DNA of 64,000 bases from Ciceribacter lividus (lineage in GTDB: Bacteria > Pseudomonadota > Alphaproteobacteria > Rhizobiales > Rhizobiaceae), in NCBI RefSeq assembly GCF_003337715.1, contig NZ_QPIX01000013.1:41592-105591 (forward strand). Direction: 5' to 3'. The translations under genes and the position numbers were made by a program. Of this stretch, positions 8,548-16,623 are shown piece by piece (within the stretch, counting starts at the first letter, position 1; each line of letters opens with the position of its first letter). The notes below the pieces were generated by a model, which saw only the letters and a list, made by a program, of their open reading frames with translations, ran no database searches and was not told the origin of the DNA.

Positions 8548-9375
8548 TCAGTTCTCGCGCTTGAGGTTGCTCTCATGCCAGCGATGCAGCACGAGCCAGG
8601 AGATGAAAGAGGTTGCGGCAAAGATTGCGACCCCCAGCGCCGAGAGCAGCAAAAGGGCTGCAAAGAGCCTGGGAATATTCATTCGGAACTGCGATTCCAG
8701 CAGGCGGAAGGCGAGACCGGAAGATGCGCCCGCCGAGCCTGCCGCAAACTCCGCCACCACGGCGGCGATGAGCGCGAGCCCGCCGCCGATCCTGAGGCCC
8801 GTCATGAAATAGGGCTGGGCTGCGGGTATCTTCAGATAGACCAGCGTCTGCCAACGCGACGCGCCATAGAGGTCGAAAAGGTTCAGGAGATTGTGATCGA
8901 CGCTCTTCAATCCCTGAACCATGTTGGACAGGATCGGGAAGAAGGCGACGAGAAAGGCGCAGATGAGCAGCGCCACCTGCGTGGTCGGCGCATAGATGAG
9001 AATGAGCGGCGAGATCGCAACGATCGGCGTGACCTGCAGGATGACGGCGATCGGGTAGAAGGCGATTTCAATCCAGCGGGACTGCACCAGAAAGATCGCA
9101 AAGCCGCCCCCGCCAATCAGGGCCAGGGCCAGCGACATCAGCGTGATCTTCGTCGTCACCAGAAGGGCGGGAAACAGAAGACCCCAGTCGCCGATCAGGG
9201 CGGCGACGACCGCGCCCGGACTGGGAAGAATATAGGGCGGGACGCCCGACCACATCACGCCAAGATGCCAGATCAGCACCAGCGCTACGACCATCAGCAG
9301 GGGAACGGCGATGCGCAGCGCTAATTCCCTGCCGCGTCCGGCTGTCATGTTCGGTTCAGGTGCGGGGCTTGTCAT
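8548..9375 (-). CDS. NitT/TauT-type ABC transporter permease
   Basis: This 275-residue inner-membrane permease of the SsuC/TauC/ThiX type has an early hydrophobic segment after a charged N-terminus, the motif PIVAISPLILIYAPTTQVALLICAFLVAFFPILSNMVQGL, and a coupling loop DLYGASRWQTLVYLKIPAAQPYFMTGLRIGGGLALIAAVVAEF. Its start codon overlaps the ATPase stop (TGATG), indicating translational coupling. It pairs with the ATPase at 9375-10199 and the binding protein at 10271-11275. Confidence 0.9.
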   Translation of the reverse strand: MTSPAPEPNMTAGRGRELALRIAVPLLMVVALVLIWHLGVMWSGVPPYILPSPGAVVAALIGDWGLLFPALLVTTKITLMSLALALIGGGGFAIFLVQSRWIEIAFYPIAVILQVTPIVAISPLILIYAPTTQVALLICAFLVAFFPILSNMVQGLKSVDHNLLNLFDLYGASRWQTLVYLKIPAAQPYFMTGLRIGGGLALIAAVVAEFAAGSAGASSGLAFRLLESQFRMNIPRLFAALLLLSALGVAIFAATSFISWLVLHRWHESNLKREN

Positions 9376-10199
9376 CAGTGGCCCTCCGGGGCGTCACCCA
9401 TGGCTTCGAGCAACATCGCGGAGACCTTCTCGCAGGCCTGGCGATAATCTTCGGAACTGCGATAGAGCGCGTCGCGCTCGCTTGCCGTCACAAGCGGGAA
9501 ATCCGCATGAACGCGGCCGGGCCGCGCCTTCATCACGACGATGCGGTTGGACAGATAGGCGGATTCGAAAACGGAATGGGTCACGAAGATCACGGTGATG
9601 CCGGTCTTGCGCCAGAGATCGAGAACGTCGTCGTTGAGCTTCTGCCGGGTGATCTCGTCCAGCGCGGCAAAGGGCTCGTCCATCAGCAGAAGGCGTGGCT
9701 TGGTGACCATGGCCCGGGCAATCGAGACCCGCATCTTCATGCCGCCGGAGAGCTCGCGCGGATAGGCATTCGCGAAGTCGCCGAGGCCCACGGCGGATAG
9801 CGCTTCCATGATCGGGGTTGCAGCCGCCTTCTGGGTGACCCCGCGCAGCCGGAGCGGCAGATAGACATTTCCGAACACCGTCTGCCAGGGCATCAATGTC
9901 GGCTCCTGGAAGACGAAACTGATATCGCCCTCCGGCAATCCCTTCGAATTGATGCGGGAACTCGGCCAGTCGATGGAGCCGCCGCTGACGCCGCCGAGAC
10001 CGGCGATGATGCGCAACGCCGTCGATTTGCCGCAGCCCGAAGGACCGAGCAGGCTCAGGAATTCGCCACCGCACACCGTCAGCGACATGTCCTGAAGGGC
10101 GAGCGTACCGTTGGAGAACTTCTTGGTCACATGGTCCATCACGACGAGCGGGCGGGTATGGGCCGTTGTCGCGACTGGTTTGGCCGCCTGAGCGTTCAT
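9375..10199 (-). CDS. NitT/TauT-type ABC transporter ATP-binding protein
   Basis: This 274-residue nucleotide-binding subunit shows Walker A GPSGCGKST (about residues 56-64), Q-loop FVFQEPTLMPWQTVFGNV, signature LSGGMKMRVSIARA, Walker B RLLLMDEPFAALDE and the H-loop VIFVTHSVFES. The sequence is close to SsuB/TauB-type ATPases. It energises the permease at 8548-9375. A strong hairpin separates it from the upstream binding-protein gene. Confidence 0.93.
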   Translation of the reverse strand: MNAQAAKPVATTAHTRPLVVMDHVTKKFSNGTLALQDMSLTVCGGEFLSLLGPSGCGKSTALRIIAGLGGVSGGSIDWPSSRINSKGLPEGDISFVFQEPTLMPWQTVFGNVYLPLRLRGVTQKAAATPIMEALSAVGLGDFANAYPRELSGGMKMRVSIARAMVTKPRLLLMDEPFAALDEITRQKLNDDVLDLWRKTGITVIFVTHSVFESAYLSNRIVVMKARPGRVHADFPLVTASERDALYRSSEDYRQACEKVSAMLLEAMGDAPEGH

Positions 10200-10226
10200 G
10201 CCATCAACTCTAAGCTGGATCTGGTC

Positions 10227-10256
10227 TCTCCGTTCCCGAACGATCGGGAACGGAGA
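10227..10256 (-). terminator. Intercistronic hairpin after the NMT1-like binding-protein gene
   Basis: A perfect 13-bp stem (TCTCCGTTCCCGA, 4-base loop, TCGGGAACGGAGA) lies between the binding-protein stop at 10271 and the ATPase start at 10199. There is no T-run after it. It is probably an mRNA 3'-end-protecting or attenuating stem that raises binding-protein dosage. Confidence 0.6.
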
Positions 10257-10270
10257 TTTGCTCTTGCAAA

Positions 10271-11275
10271 TTACTTCTTGAGGGACATGCCGACGCCCTT
10301 GCAGACAAACTGCGTGGTGAAGGCCTTCTTGTAGTCCATGCCTGCGTCGAAGAGCTTGATCTTGACCATCTCATCGAAGAACTTCTTGTACTTCTCGTCG
10401 GTCATGCAGCCGATGCCCTTGGTTAGAGCCTCATCCGATTCCAGAATGCCATGCTCCTTCATCTGGGCGATGGAGAAGGCGATCTGCTCATCGGTCATTT
10501 CCGGATTGTCTTTCTTGATCAGATCATTGGCCGCCTTGTTGTCGCCGTAGAGATAGTTGTACCAGCCCTCGATCGAGGCATCGACGAAGCGCTGGACCAG
10601 GTCCGGATTGGACGCGATCAGGTCGGCCTTGACCGACACTGTGGTCGAATAGGGGCTGAAGCCATTGTCGGCGAGCAGGAATACCTTGGGCTTCCAGCCG
10701 GTCTCTTTTTCAACCGCATAGGGTTCTGAGGTCAGATAGCCCTGCTGCACCGACTTCTTGTCGGCGATGAACGGGCCGGGATTGAAGTTATAGGGCTTGT
10801 ACTGCTCGTCCTGGAAGCCCTTGAAGTTGACCTTCATCCATTCGAAATAGGTGAGATACCCGTCCTTGCCCATGAAAATGGCGCTGGCCTTGGCCAGATC
10901 GTCGAACGTCTCGATGCCCTCGTCGGGATGGGCCATCAGGACCTGCGGGTCCTTCTGGAACATGGCGGCGACATCCACCAGTGGAATGTCCTGCTTGACC
11001 GCGTTGAGCGAACCCATTTCGCCGCCCATGTAGAATTCGATCTTGCCGGAAATCAGAAGTGCGCTGTTGGCGGCGTTCGGGCCACCCTGCACGATCGTCA
11101 CGTCCAGCCCGTGCTTCTTGTAAGTGCCATCGGCGACGGCCTGGTAATAGCCCCCATGCTCCGGCTCGGCGAGCCAGTTCGTTCCGAAGGAGACCTTGTC
11201 GAGCGCGTGCGCGGGGAGGCTCGCCGACAGGCAAACTGCCGCTGAGGCGGCGAGAGATTTGAGGAAGTGCGACAT
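10271..11275 (-). CDS. ABC transporter binding protein, NMT1/THI5-like (NitT/TauT type)
   Basis: This 334-residue periplasmic binding protein has a signal peptide (MSHFLKSLAASAAVCLSASL, cleavage after PAHA). The mature start LDKVSFGTNWLAEPEHGGYYQAVADGTYKKHGLDVTIVQGGP is typical of NMT1/THI5-like proteins such as pyrimidine-precursor (ThiY-like) or riboflavin binding proteins. The ATG at 11275 is preferred over the in-frame TTG at 11278. It is the first gene of the minus operon and is divergent from a LysR regulator. With the deaminase-like amidohydrolase downstream, a nitrogen heterocycle ligand is plausible but unproven. Confidence 0.9.
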   Translation of the reverse strand: MSHFLKSLAASAAVCLSASLPAHALDKVSFGTNWLAEPEHGGYYQAVADGTYKKHGLDVTIVQGGPNAANSALLISGKIEFYMGGEMGSLNAVKQDIPLVDVAAMFQKDPQVLMAHPDEGIETFDDLAKASAIFMGKDGYLTYFEWMKVNFKGFQDEQYKPYNFNPGPFIADKKSVQQGYLTSEPYAVEKETGWKPKVFLLADNGFSPYSTTVSVKADLIASNPDLVQRFVDASIEGWYNYLYGDNKAANDLIKKDNPEMTDEQIAFSIAQMKEHGILESDEALTKGIGCMTDEKYKKFFDEMVKIKLFDAGMDYKKAFTTQFVCKGVGMSLKK

Positions 11276-11350
11276 CAAGACTGTTCCCTGCTTTATCTGG
11301 AAGGCGCTTTTGCGCTGCAGCAGGATAGTGCGCTGGCGTTACGCTCTTTG

Positions 11351-11386
11351 AAAAGCATCAAAATTCGTTCGCATTGATGCCTTTTT
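11351..11386. promoter_or_regulatory. Probable operator, copy A of a shared 36-bp element
   Basis: The site reads AAAAGCATCA, 15 variable bases, then TGATGCCTTTTT, with GCATCAA/TTGATGC forming a perfect 7-bp dyad. It lies in the divergent gap between the binding-protein gene and the LysR gene. A second 36-base element with the same ends occurs at 13373-13408, upstream of the creatininase gene. It is probably the binding site of the LysR regulator at 11438. Confidence 0.6.
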
Positions 11387-11437
11387 GCGCTATGTCAGGA
11401 AGCGCTCCGCTTACAGGAATCGAGAAAAGGAACACAG

Positions 11438-12397
11438 GTGCTTCATTCTCGCAAACTGCTTTACATCGACGAAATTGCCCGCACTGGGTCCATTCGCAAG
11501 GCCGCGGCCAAGCTGAATGTTGCCTCCTCCGCCATCAACCGGCAGATCATCGAACTCGAGGACGAAATCGGCGCCGCCTTGTTCGAGCGCCTGCCGCGCG
11601 GCCTGCGCCTGACCTCGGCGGGTGAGCTTTATGTCGAACATATCCGCGACGTCATCAAGAGCTATCAGCGGCTCGAGTCTCGCGTCAAAGCCCTGAAGAT
11701 GCCGGACGCGGGCAAGGTGCGCATTGTCACGACGACCGGGCTTGCCGCCGGTCCGATGCCGGTGATCGTCTCGAAATTCCTGGCGCGGCATCCGCGGGTC
11801 AAGATATTCATACGCAATGACATCGGCTCCGGGACCACGCTCAACCCGGTAAGCGTCGGAGAGGTGGATATCGGCATCGGCCTCAACATTCCGGCGTCTC
11901 CGGGCATCCGTACGCTGGCCGTGTTCGACGTGCCGATCGGCGCAGTCCTGCCGCCGGGACACCCGCTTGCGCGGCAAGCCCAGGTCAGCCTCGCCGAACT
12001 GCTTCAGGAGCGGCTGGTTCTGGTGATGAAGTCTCTGAGCCTGCGCGAGGTTATCGACTTTGCCTTTGCACCTCTCTCCGTTCCGGTCGAGCCCGTCATC
12101 GAGACGAACACGACGGAGGCGGTCAAGCAGTTCGTTCGGGCGGGGGCAGGTGTCTCGCTCATGAACCCGCTTGATATCATTCATGAGTGTGAGCGGGGCG
12201 AGCTCGCCTTTCGGCCGCTTTCCGATCCGCATGTGAAAGTGCAACAGATGAAGGTTTTCGCGCGTGCGCGTACCCCGCTCGACAGTGCCACAAGCCTCTT
12301 CGTCGAGTTCCTGCTTGCCGAACTGTCATCGCTGCTCGCCAGCCTTTCGGCGCAAGGCGTCAAGAGCGTCGGGCCGGGCGTCAATCTGGACGAATAG
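11438..12397 (+). CDS. LysR-family transcriptional regulator
   Basis: This is a 319-residue LysR regulator with an N-terminal winged HTH (LLYIDEIARTGSIRKAAAKLNVASSAINRQIIELEDEIGAALFERLPRGLRLTSAGE, about residues 7-64) and a two-lobed effector domain. The start is GTG at 11438 with AAAAGGA upstream. It is transcribed divergently from the NMT1-type ABC/amidohydrolase operon and converges with the creatininase gene, whose end is only 9 bp away. The matching 36-bp sites in front of both target units suggest that it controls both. Confidence 0.9.
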   Translation: MLHSRKLLYIDEIARTGSIRKAAAKLNVASSAINRQIIELEDEIGAALFERLPRGLRLTSAGELYVEHIRDVIKSYQRLESRVKALKMPDAGKVRIVTTTGLAAGPMPVIVSKFLARHPRVKIFIRNDIGSGTTLNPVSVGEVDIGIGLNIPASPGIRTLAVFDVPIGAVLPPGHPLARQAQVSLAELLQERLVLVMKSLSLREVIDFAFAPLSVPVEPVIETNTTEAVKQFVRAGAGVSLMNPLDIIHECERGELAFRPLSDPHVKVQQMKVFARARTPLDSATSLFVEFLLAELSSLLASLSAQGVKSVGPGVNLDE

Positions 12398-12405
12398 GCA
12401 GGGAT

Positions 12406-13209
12406 CTATTTCGGCGAGTAGAGATTGCTCAACGGGTAGGCCTTCACATCATGAAGAAGGTCGACGAAGGCGCGCGCGATATGGCCTGCGATCTTCTCGC
12501 CCTTTTCCGCCGTGCCGGCGGCGGCATTGCCGACGACGCCGAACGGATTGAGGTCATGCGCGATCCAGGCGACCGAATGTGGCGGTAGCGGCTGAAGATA
12601 TTTCGTGTTGCTGGCCATCCACTCGGCCTTGGACCGGAAATCATCCGCGTTTTCCATCTTCACCAGATCGGGACGGAAGTGGAGCATCAGCGAGGTCTCC
12701 ACCTCGCCACCGTGAATGCCGTATTTCTGTTCGTCGGGCGACAGAACCAGGTCGTCAGGATAGCCAAAGCGAGTCCATTGCGTGGCGACCGCCATCATAC
12801 TGAAGCGAACGCGCATTTCGCGCGAAACGATGCTCATGATGTCGAGATTGCCGCCATGGGAGTTGACCATCACCAGCTTGCGTACGCCTGCTTCCGCCAC
12901 CTTCTGCCCGATCGTGGTCCAGGCCTCGATCAGGAGCCCGGCCGGAAGCGACAGGGTGCCGGGGCCGTAAACATGTTCGTTGGCCTTGCCGATCTCCTGC
13001 GTCGGCAGCACAAGCGCCGTCAGGTCCTGCGGCAGGATGCTGCGTACTTCGGCAAGCATTCCGTTTGCGATCGTCACATCGGTGGAAATCGGTAGATGCG
13101 GACCATGCTGCTCGGTGGAGGCCAGCGGCAGGATGGCAATCGTCTCATCCGGGTTCAGTGATTTGAAGTCATAGGCGGTCAGTTCGTTCCAGTAGAATGG
13201 TCGTGCCAT
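12406..13209 (-). CDS. Creatininase-family amidohydrolase
   Basis: This is a 267-residue member of the creatininase family (creatinine amidohydrolase, arylalkylamidase and FAPy deformylase relatives), metal-dependent enzymes that hydrolyse cyclic or linear amides. Visible signatures are LPLASTEQHGPHLPISTDVTIAN (Glu33, His35 and Asp44 are the expected metal ligands), KLVMVNSHGGNLD and GIHGGEVETSLML with the last metal Glu. The ATG at 13209 has AAGGAAC upstream; the frame upstream of it is not conserved-looking. It converges on the LysR gene and carries the same 36-bp element in its promoter region as the ABC/amidohydrolase operon. Confidence 0.88.
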   Translation of the reverse strand: MARPFYWNELTAYDFKSLNPDETIAILPLASTEQHGPHLPISTDVTIANGMLAEVRSILPQDLTALVLPTQEIGKANEHVYGPGTLSLPAGLLIEAWTTIGQKVAEAGVRKLVMVNSHGGNLDIMSIVSREMRVRFSMMAVATQWTRFGYPDDLVLSPDEQKYGIHGGEVETSLMLHFRPDLVKMENADDFRSKAEWMASNTKYLQPLPPHSVAWIAHDLNPFGVVGNAAAGTAEKGEKIAGHIARAFVDLLHDVKAYPLSNLYSPK

Positions 13210-13372
13210 AGAGGTTCCTTCCCGCGCTGTTGACCTGCATTGAATCACTGCAATGGCTGCACTGCCGACTGTCGATGCAAGGAGGTGGGGCGTCTCCACC
13301 CCTTCCAAGTCACGCCAGCCCTCGCGAGGTCCGATGCCAAGAACTTCGTATAAAGCCGCAGCTTGTCATCGG

Positions 13373-13408
13373 AAAAGCATCAATTTGCGCCGATAGCGAT
13401 GCCTTTTT
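13373..13408. promoter_or_regulatory. Probable operator, copy B of the shared 36-bp element
   Basis: This copy reads AAAAGCATCA, 15 variable bases, then CGATGCCTTTTT; the outer bases match copy A at 11351-11386 and the length is identical. It lies 164 bp upstream of the creatininase start codon. The dyad arm is slightly degenerate (GCATC/GATGC). Confidence 0.55.
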
Positions 13409-13493
13409 TAGAGCAATCTCTGTTCAAGGGAGACGTATTCGAGGCATCGCCAAGTTGTTTGACCTCCGCGCTTCGGTTATCGAGACGAAATAA

Positions 13494-13833
13494 AACTACC
13501 GAGCGTTTCCCCGTCTGGAGGGGTTTCGTTTTCCGCGTGAAGTTGTCGCCTGCGCTGTGTGGGCCTATCACCGGTTTGCCTTGAGCACGGCGGATGTGGG
13601 AGATCTTCTGGCGGAGCGCGGGCGTCATTGTCAGCCGGGAAACCGTGCGGCTTTGGATCAGCCGCTTTGGTCGTCATTTTGCCGGCAGTACTCGCAGGAA
13701 CCGGCCAAAGCCAAACGACAAATGGTGCCTCGATGAGGCCGTCATCATGATCGGCGGAAAGAAATTCTGGTTATGGCGGGCCATTGACGCCGATGGTGAC
13801 GTGCTCGACGTTCCGGTTCAAGCTCTTAGCTGA
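13494..13833 (+). pseudogene. IS6-family transposase relic (frameshifted, 3' truncated)
   Basis: Two frames together give the first half of an IS6-family DDE transposase: FRFPREVVACAVWAYHRFAL then STADVGDLLAERG, followed after one surplus G at about 13620-13622 by GVIVSRETVRLWISRFGRHF, DKWCLDEAVIMIGGKKFWLW and RAIDADGDVLDVPVQ. The first catalytic Asp (DE in WCLDE) is present. The sequence stops at the left side of the IS5-type element, so the rest of the IS6 gene is lost. No start codon remains in frame. Confidence 0.75.
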
Positions 13834-14730
13834 GAGTCGGACTCGAAAAGCTCTCAGTAGTAGCAATACCTTGCAAGACGCCGGGTCATAAGGCGGATGT
13901 GGGCGATCATGACCCAGGCCTCGGCTGAAGCTATGGATTTTTCGACGTCCCTGGCCAGTCCGCGGCATCTGCCGAGCCAGGCGAAGGTCCGCTCTACGAC
14001 CCAGTGGCGCGGCGGGACTTCGAAGCCTTTCGCCTTGTCTGAGCGCTTGATGATCTCGACCGTGAAGCGCCCGATTTTCTTCAGTCGCCGCTTCAGTTTG
14101 TCGCCGGAATAGCCGCCATCGGCAAAGACATGCAGCAACCATGGCCACCTGTGGCGGATGGATTTCAGGAGATCGGGAGCACCATCTCGATCCTGGATGT
14201 CGGCGCTGTGCACCATGAGGCCGACCATCAGGCCGAGCGTATCGACAATGATATGGCGCTTGCGCCCTTTGGTCTTCTTGCCCGCGTCATAGCCTCGTAT
14301 GCCGCCGCTTTCCGTGGTTTTCACGCTCTGGCTATCGATCACACCGGCCGTCGGACTTGCCTCTCTACCCTCCAGCTCGCGGGCTTCCATCACCAGATGA
14401 TGGTTGATGTGCGCCCAAAGTCCCAGCGCCCGCCATTCATAGAAATAACGCTGGACGGTTGAACAGGGCGGGAAATCCTTCGGCAGCATGCGCCACTGGC
14501 AACCGGTCGTGGCGATGTAAAGCAGCGCATTCACTACCTCGCGCAAATCCGTGGTCCGGGGACGACCCAAGGGGCGGGGCATCGGCAGAAAGGCTCCACA
14601 AGCGCCCATTCCCGATCCGTCATGTCGCTTGCGTAGCGTGCCGTTCGCCAGGCATATTGCCGACGGGTGATTTCGCTCCAGGCCATCATGTTCTCCATCG
14701 GATTTCGCAAATCCGAAGGACTCATAAGCG
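13830..14730 (-). mobile_element. IS5-family insertion element (approximate limits)
   Basis: A transposase of IS5 type occupies 13854-14698, and the left side abuts a broken IS6 transposase, showing that this element inserted into or recombined with it. I could not find convincing terminal inverted repeats by eye, and the IS6 reading frame does not resume on the right side, so the limits are approximate and a simple insertion is not proven. Confidence 0.6.
13854..14698 (-). pseudogene. IS5-family transposase in two frames
   Basis: The N-terminal frame (MENMMAWSEITRRQYAWRTA to SDMTDREWALVEPF) continues after a one-base shift near 14588 in a second frame starting FLPMPRPLGRPRTTDLREVV. The rest has the DDE core: PTAGVIDSQSVKTTESGG, DTLGLMVGLMVHSADIQDRDGA, HVFADGGYSGDKL and PPRHWVVERTFAWLGRCRGL, ending LARYCYY. 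The shift could be a simple mutation, but some IS5 subgroups (IS427 type) make transposase from two overlapping frames by ribosomal frameshifting, so activity is not excluded. Confidence 0.75.
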
Positions 14731-14851
14731 CTTGAAATCACATACCTCTTTTTGAGGTGGCCTCTAAGTGGGGGAGCATGTCCGTGCCTTTCGGGGGCTA
14801 ATTCACTGAGCCCGTCATTCTCCCGGCTCGGTCGAGGCGGGAAGGCAGTTG

Positions 14852-15316
14852 TCAAAAGTTCAGCGGCGCATTGTCGACCACTTCCTTCATCACGAAAAAG
14901 GTGCGGGTCTGACGCACGCCGGGTAGCGCGATCAGCTGTGTGCCATGGATGCGGTTGAAATCTGCCATGTCACGCACACGGATCTTCAGGAAATAATCAA
15001 AATCGCCCGCAACCAGATTGCAGTCCAGTACGAAATTCAGCTTGGCGACCGCCTTTTCAAAGGTGCCGAAGCTTTCCGGCGTCGAGCGATCCAGCACCAC
15101 GCCGACCATGACCAGCGCACCGCGGTCGACCTTCTGCGGCTCGACCATGGCTCTGACCGACTTAATGTAACCCTCCTCAAATAGCCGCTGGGTGCGGCGA
15201 TGGCAGGTCGCGGCACTGACATCGACCAGTTTCGCCAGTTCGGCATTGCTGAGCCGCCCGTTGTTTTGCAGCAGTCGGAGCATTTTCAGGTCGATGCGGT
15301 CCAGTTCCGATGTCAT
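14852..15316 (-). CDS. acdR: Lrp/AsnC-family regulator of ACC deaminase
   Basis: This 154-residue Lrp/AsnC protein has an N-terminal HTH (LDRIDLKMLRLLQNNGRLSNAELAKLVDVSAATCHRRTQRLFEEGYI, residues 5-51) and a C-terminal RAM/AsnC ligand domain (GALVMVGVVLDRS, VAGDFDYFLKIRVRDMADFNRIH, LPGVRQTRTFFVMKEV). It is divergent from acdS with 159 bp between the start codons, which is the arrangement known for AcdR (LrpL) in rhizobia and pseudomonads, where it activates acdS when ACC is present. The symbol rests on family plus this position. Confidence 0.88.
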   Translation of the reverse strand: MTSELDRIDLKMLRLLQNNGRLSNAELAKLVDVSAATCHRRTQRLFEEGYIKSVRAMVEPQKVDRGALVMVGVVLDRSTPESFGTFEKAVAKLNFVLDCNLVAGDFDYFLKIRVRDMADFNRIHGTQLIALPGVRQTRTFFVMKEVVDNAPLNF

Positions 15317-15424
15317 GAAAGATTCTTCCGAAAATAACGATATAGATGAAAGTTATGTATATTCTTTCTGATCCATGAAAGGATATCACGAAATATCCGG
15401 TTCAAATTAGAGAGCACCTTTCAT
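15315..15424. promoter_or_regulatory. acdR-acdS divergent control region with repeated ATGAAAG boxes and a dyad
   Basis: ATGAAAG occurs at 15315-15321, 15346-15352 and 15375-15381, and inverted at 15418-15424. The first three are 31 and 29 bases apart, about three helical turns. GGATAT-N6-ATATCC forms a perfect dyad at 15381-15398. Lrp-family regulators commonly bind several helically phased sites, so this fits AcdR binding and autoregulation; no promoter element is certain. Confidence 0.5.
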
Positions 15425-15475
15425 CCATGCGATGGTAGCGTTTCCCCCGTGTCACAGCAAGCAGAAGGGGATCCC

Positions 15476-16489
15476 ATGCTGGAGAAATTCGAGCGCTATC
15501 CGCTCACATTTGGTCAGACCCATATCGAGAAGCTGGAGCGGCTGTCCGAGCATCTCGGCGGCAAGGTCGAGCTCTATGCCAAGCGTGAGGACTGCAATTC
15601 CGGTCTGGCCTTTGGCGGCAACAAGCTGCGCAAGCTGGAATATATCATTCCCGACGCGATCGCTTCCAATGCCGATACGCTGGTCTCGATCGGCGGCGTA
15701 CAGTCCAACCATACCCGCATGATCGCCGCCGTCGCCGCCAAGATCGGCTTCAAGTGCCGGCTGGTGCAGGAAAGCTGGGTGCCGCACGAGGACGCCGTCT
15801 ATGACCGCGTCGGCAATATTCTGCTGAGCCGGATCATGGGAGCGGATGTGCAGATGGTGGACGAGGGCTTCGACATCGGCATTCGCCAGAGCTGGGAGGA
15901 GGCGATCGAGGACGTCAAGGCCAAGGGCGGGAAGCCCTATCCGATACCGGCCGGGGCATCCGTGCACAAATATGGTGGCCTCGGTTATGTCGGCTTTGCC
16001 GAGGAAGTGCGCGCGCAGGAGGCCGAACTCGGCTTCAAGTTCGACTATATCGTCGTCTGCACGGTGACCGGATCGACCCATGCCGGCATGACGGTCGGCT
16101 TTGCCAAGGATGGCCGCGAACGCAATGTCATCGGTATCGACGCCTCCTTCACGCCGGCTCAGACCAGGGCCCAGGTGCTGGAGATCGCCCGGCGCACTGC
16201 CGAACTCGTCGAACTCGGCCGGGATCTGACGGCGGACGACATCATCCTGATCGAGGATTATGCCTATCCGGTCTACGGCGTGCCGTCCGACGAGACCAAG
16301 GAGGCCATCCGCCTCTGCGCCCGGCTCGAAGGGATGATCACCGACCCGGTCTATGAGGGCAAGTCGATGCAGGGCATGATCGACCTGGTCAAGAAGGGCT
16401 ACTTCCCGGAAGGCTCCAAGGTACTCTACGCCCATCTCGGCGGCGCCCCGGCCATTAATGGCTATGCCTACACGTTCCGCAACGGTTGA
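15476..16489 (+). CDS. acdS: 1-Aminocyclopropane-1-carboxylate (ACC) deaminase
   Basis: This 337-residue PLP enzyme opens ACC, the plant ethylene precursor, to 2-oxobutyrate and ammonia. The N-terminus [52 protein letters not shown] is the ACC deaminase signature. The PLP lysine is Lys50 and the diagnostic pair Tyr293-Glu294 in [12 protein letters not shown] matches the Tyr294-Glu295 that separates true ACC deaminases from D-cysteine desulfhydrases, allowing for a one-residue shorter N-terminus. The ATG at 15476 has AGAAGGGG upstream. It is divergent from acdR and precedes an E1/transketolase-like gene on the same strand. Such genes are typical of plant-associated bacteria. Confidence 0.95.
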   Translation: MLEKFERYPLTFGQTHIEKLERLSEHLGGKVELYAKREDCNSGLAFGGNKLRKLEYIIPDAIASNADTLVSIGGVQSNHTRMIAAVAAKIGFKCRLVQESWVPHEDAVYDRVGNILLSRIMGADVQMVDEGFDIGIRQSWEEAIEDVKAKGGKPYPIPAGASVHKYGGLGYVGFAEEVRAQEAELGFKFDYIVVCTVTGSTHAGMTVGFAKDGRERNVIGIDASFTPAQTRAQVLEIARRTAELVELGRDLTADDIILIEDYAYPVYGVPSDETKEAIRLCARLEGMITDPVYEGKSMQGMIDLVKKGYFPEGSKVLYAHLGGAPAINGYAYTFRNG

Positions 16490-16499
16490 ACACTAGCCA

Positions 16500-16535
16500 C
16501 GCCGTTCGGCGGGATGATCGTTCCGCCGAACGGCG
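16500..16535 (+). terminator. Hairpin downstream of acdS
   Basis: A perfect 13-bp stem (CGCCGTTCGGCGG and its complement, 10-base loop) starts 10 bases after the acdS stop. No T-run follows, so it may be a factor-dependent terminator or an attenuator between acdS and the gene at 16624 rather than a strong intrinsic terminator. Confidence 0.55.
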
Positions 16536-16623
16536 CAGACATGGGAACGGGATCCGAGCAGAGCAAGGCGAAAAGCCGCCGGCGGATCCTCATCAGGCGT
16601 GAACGCGTGACTGGGAGTCGACC

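Noticed and set aside
13854..14855. The full-length 333-codon frame as a complete IS5 transposase
   Set aside because: The first ~90 codons of that frame do not look like transposase; the proper N-terminus (starting MENMMAWSE) is in a neighbouring frame, so the gene is split by a one-base shift.
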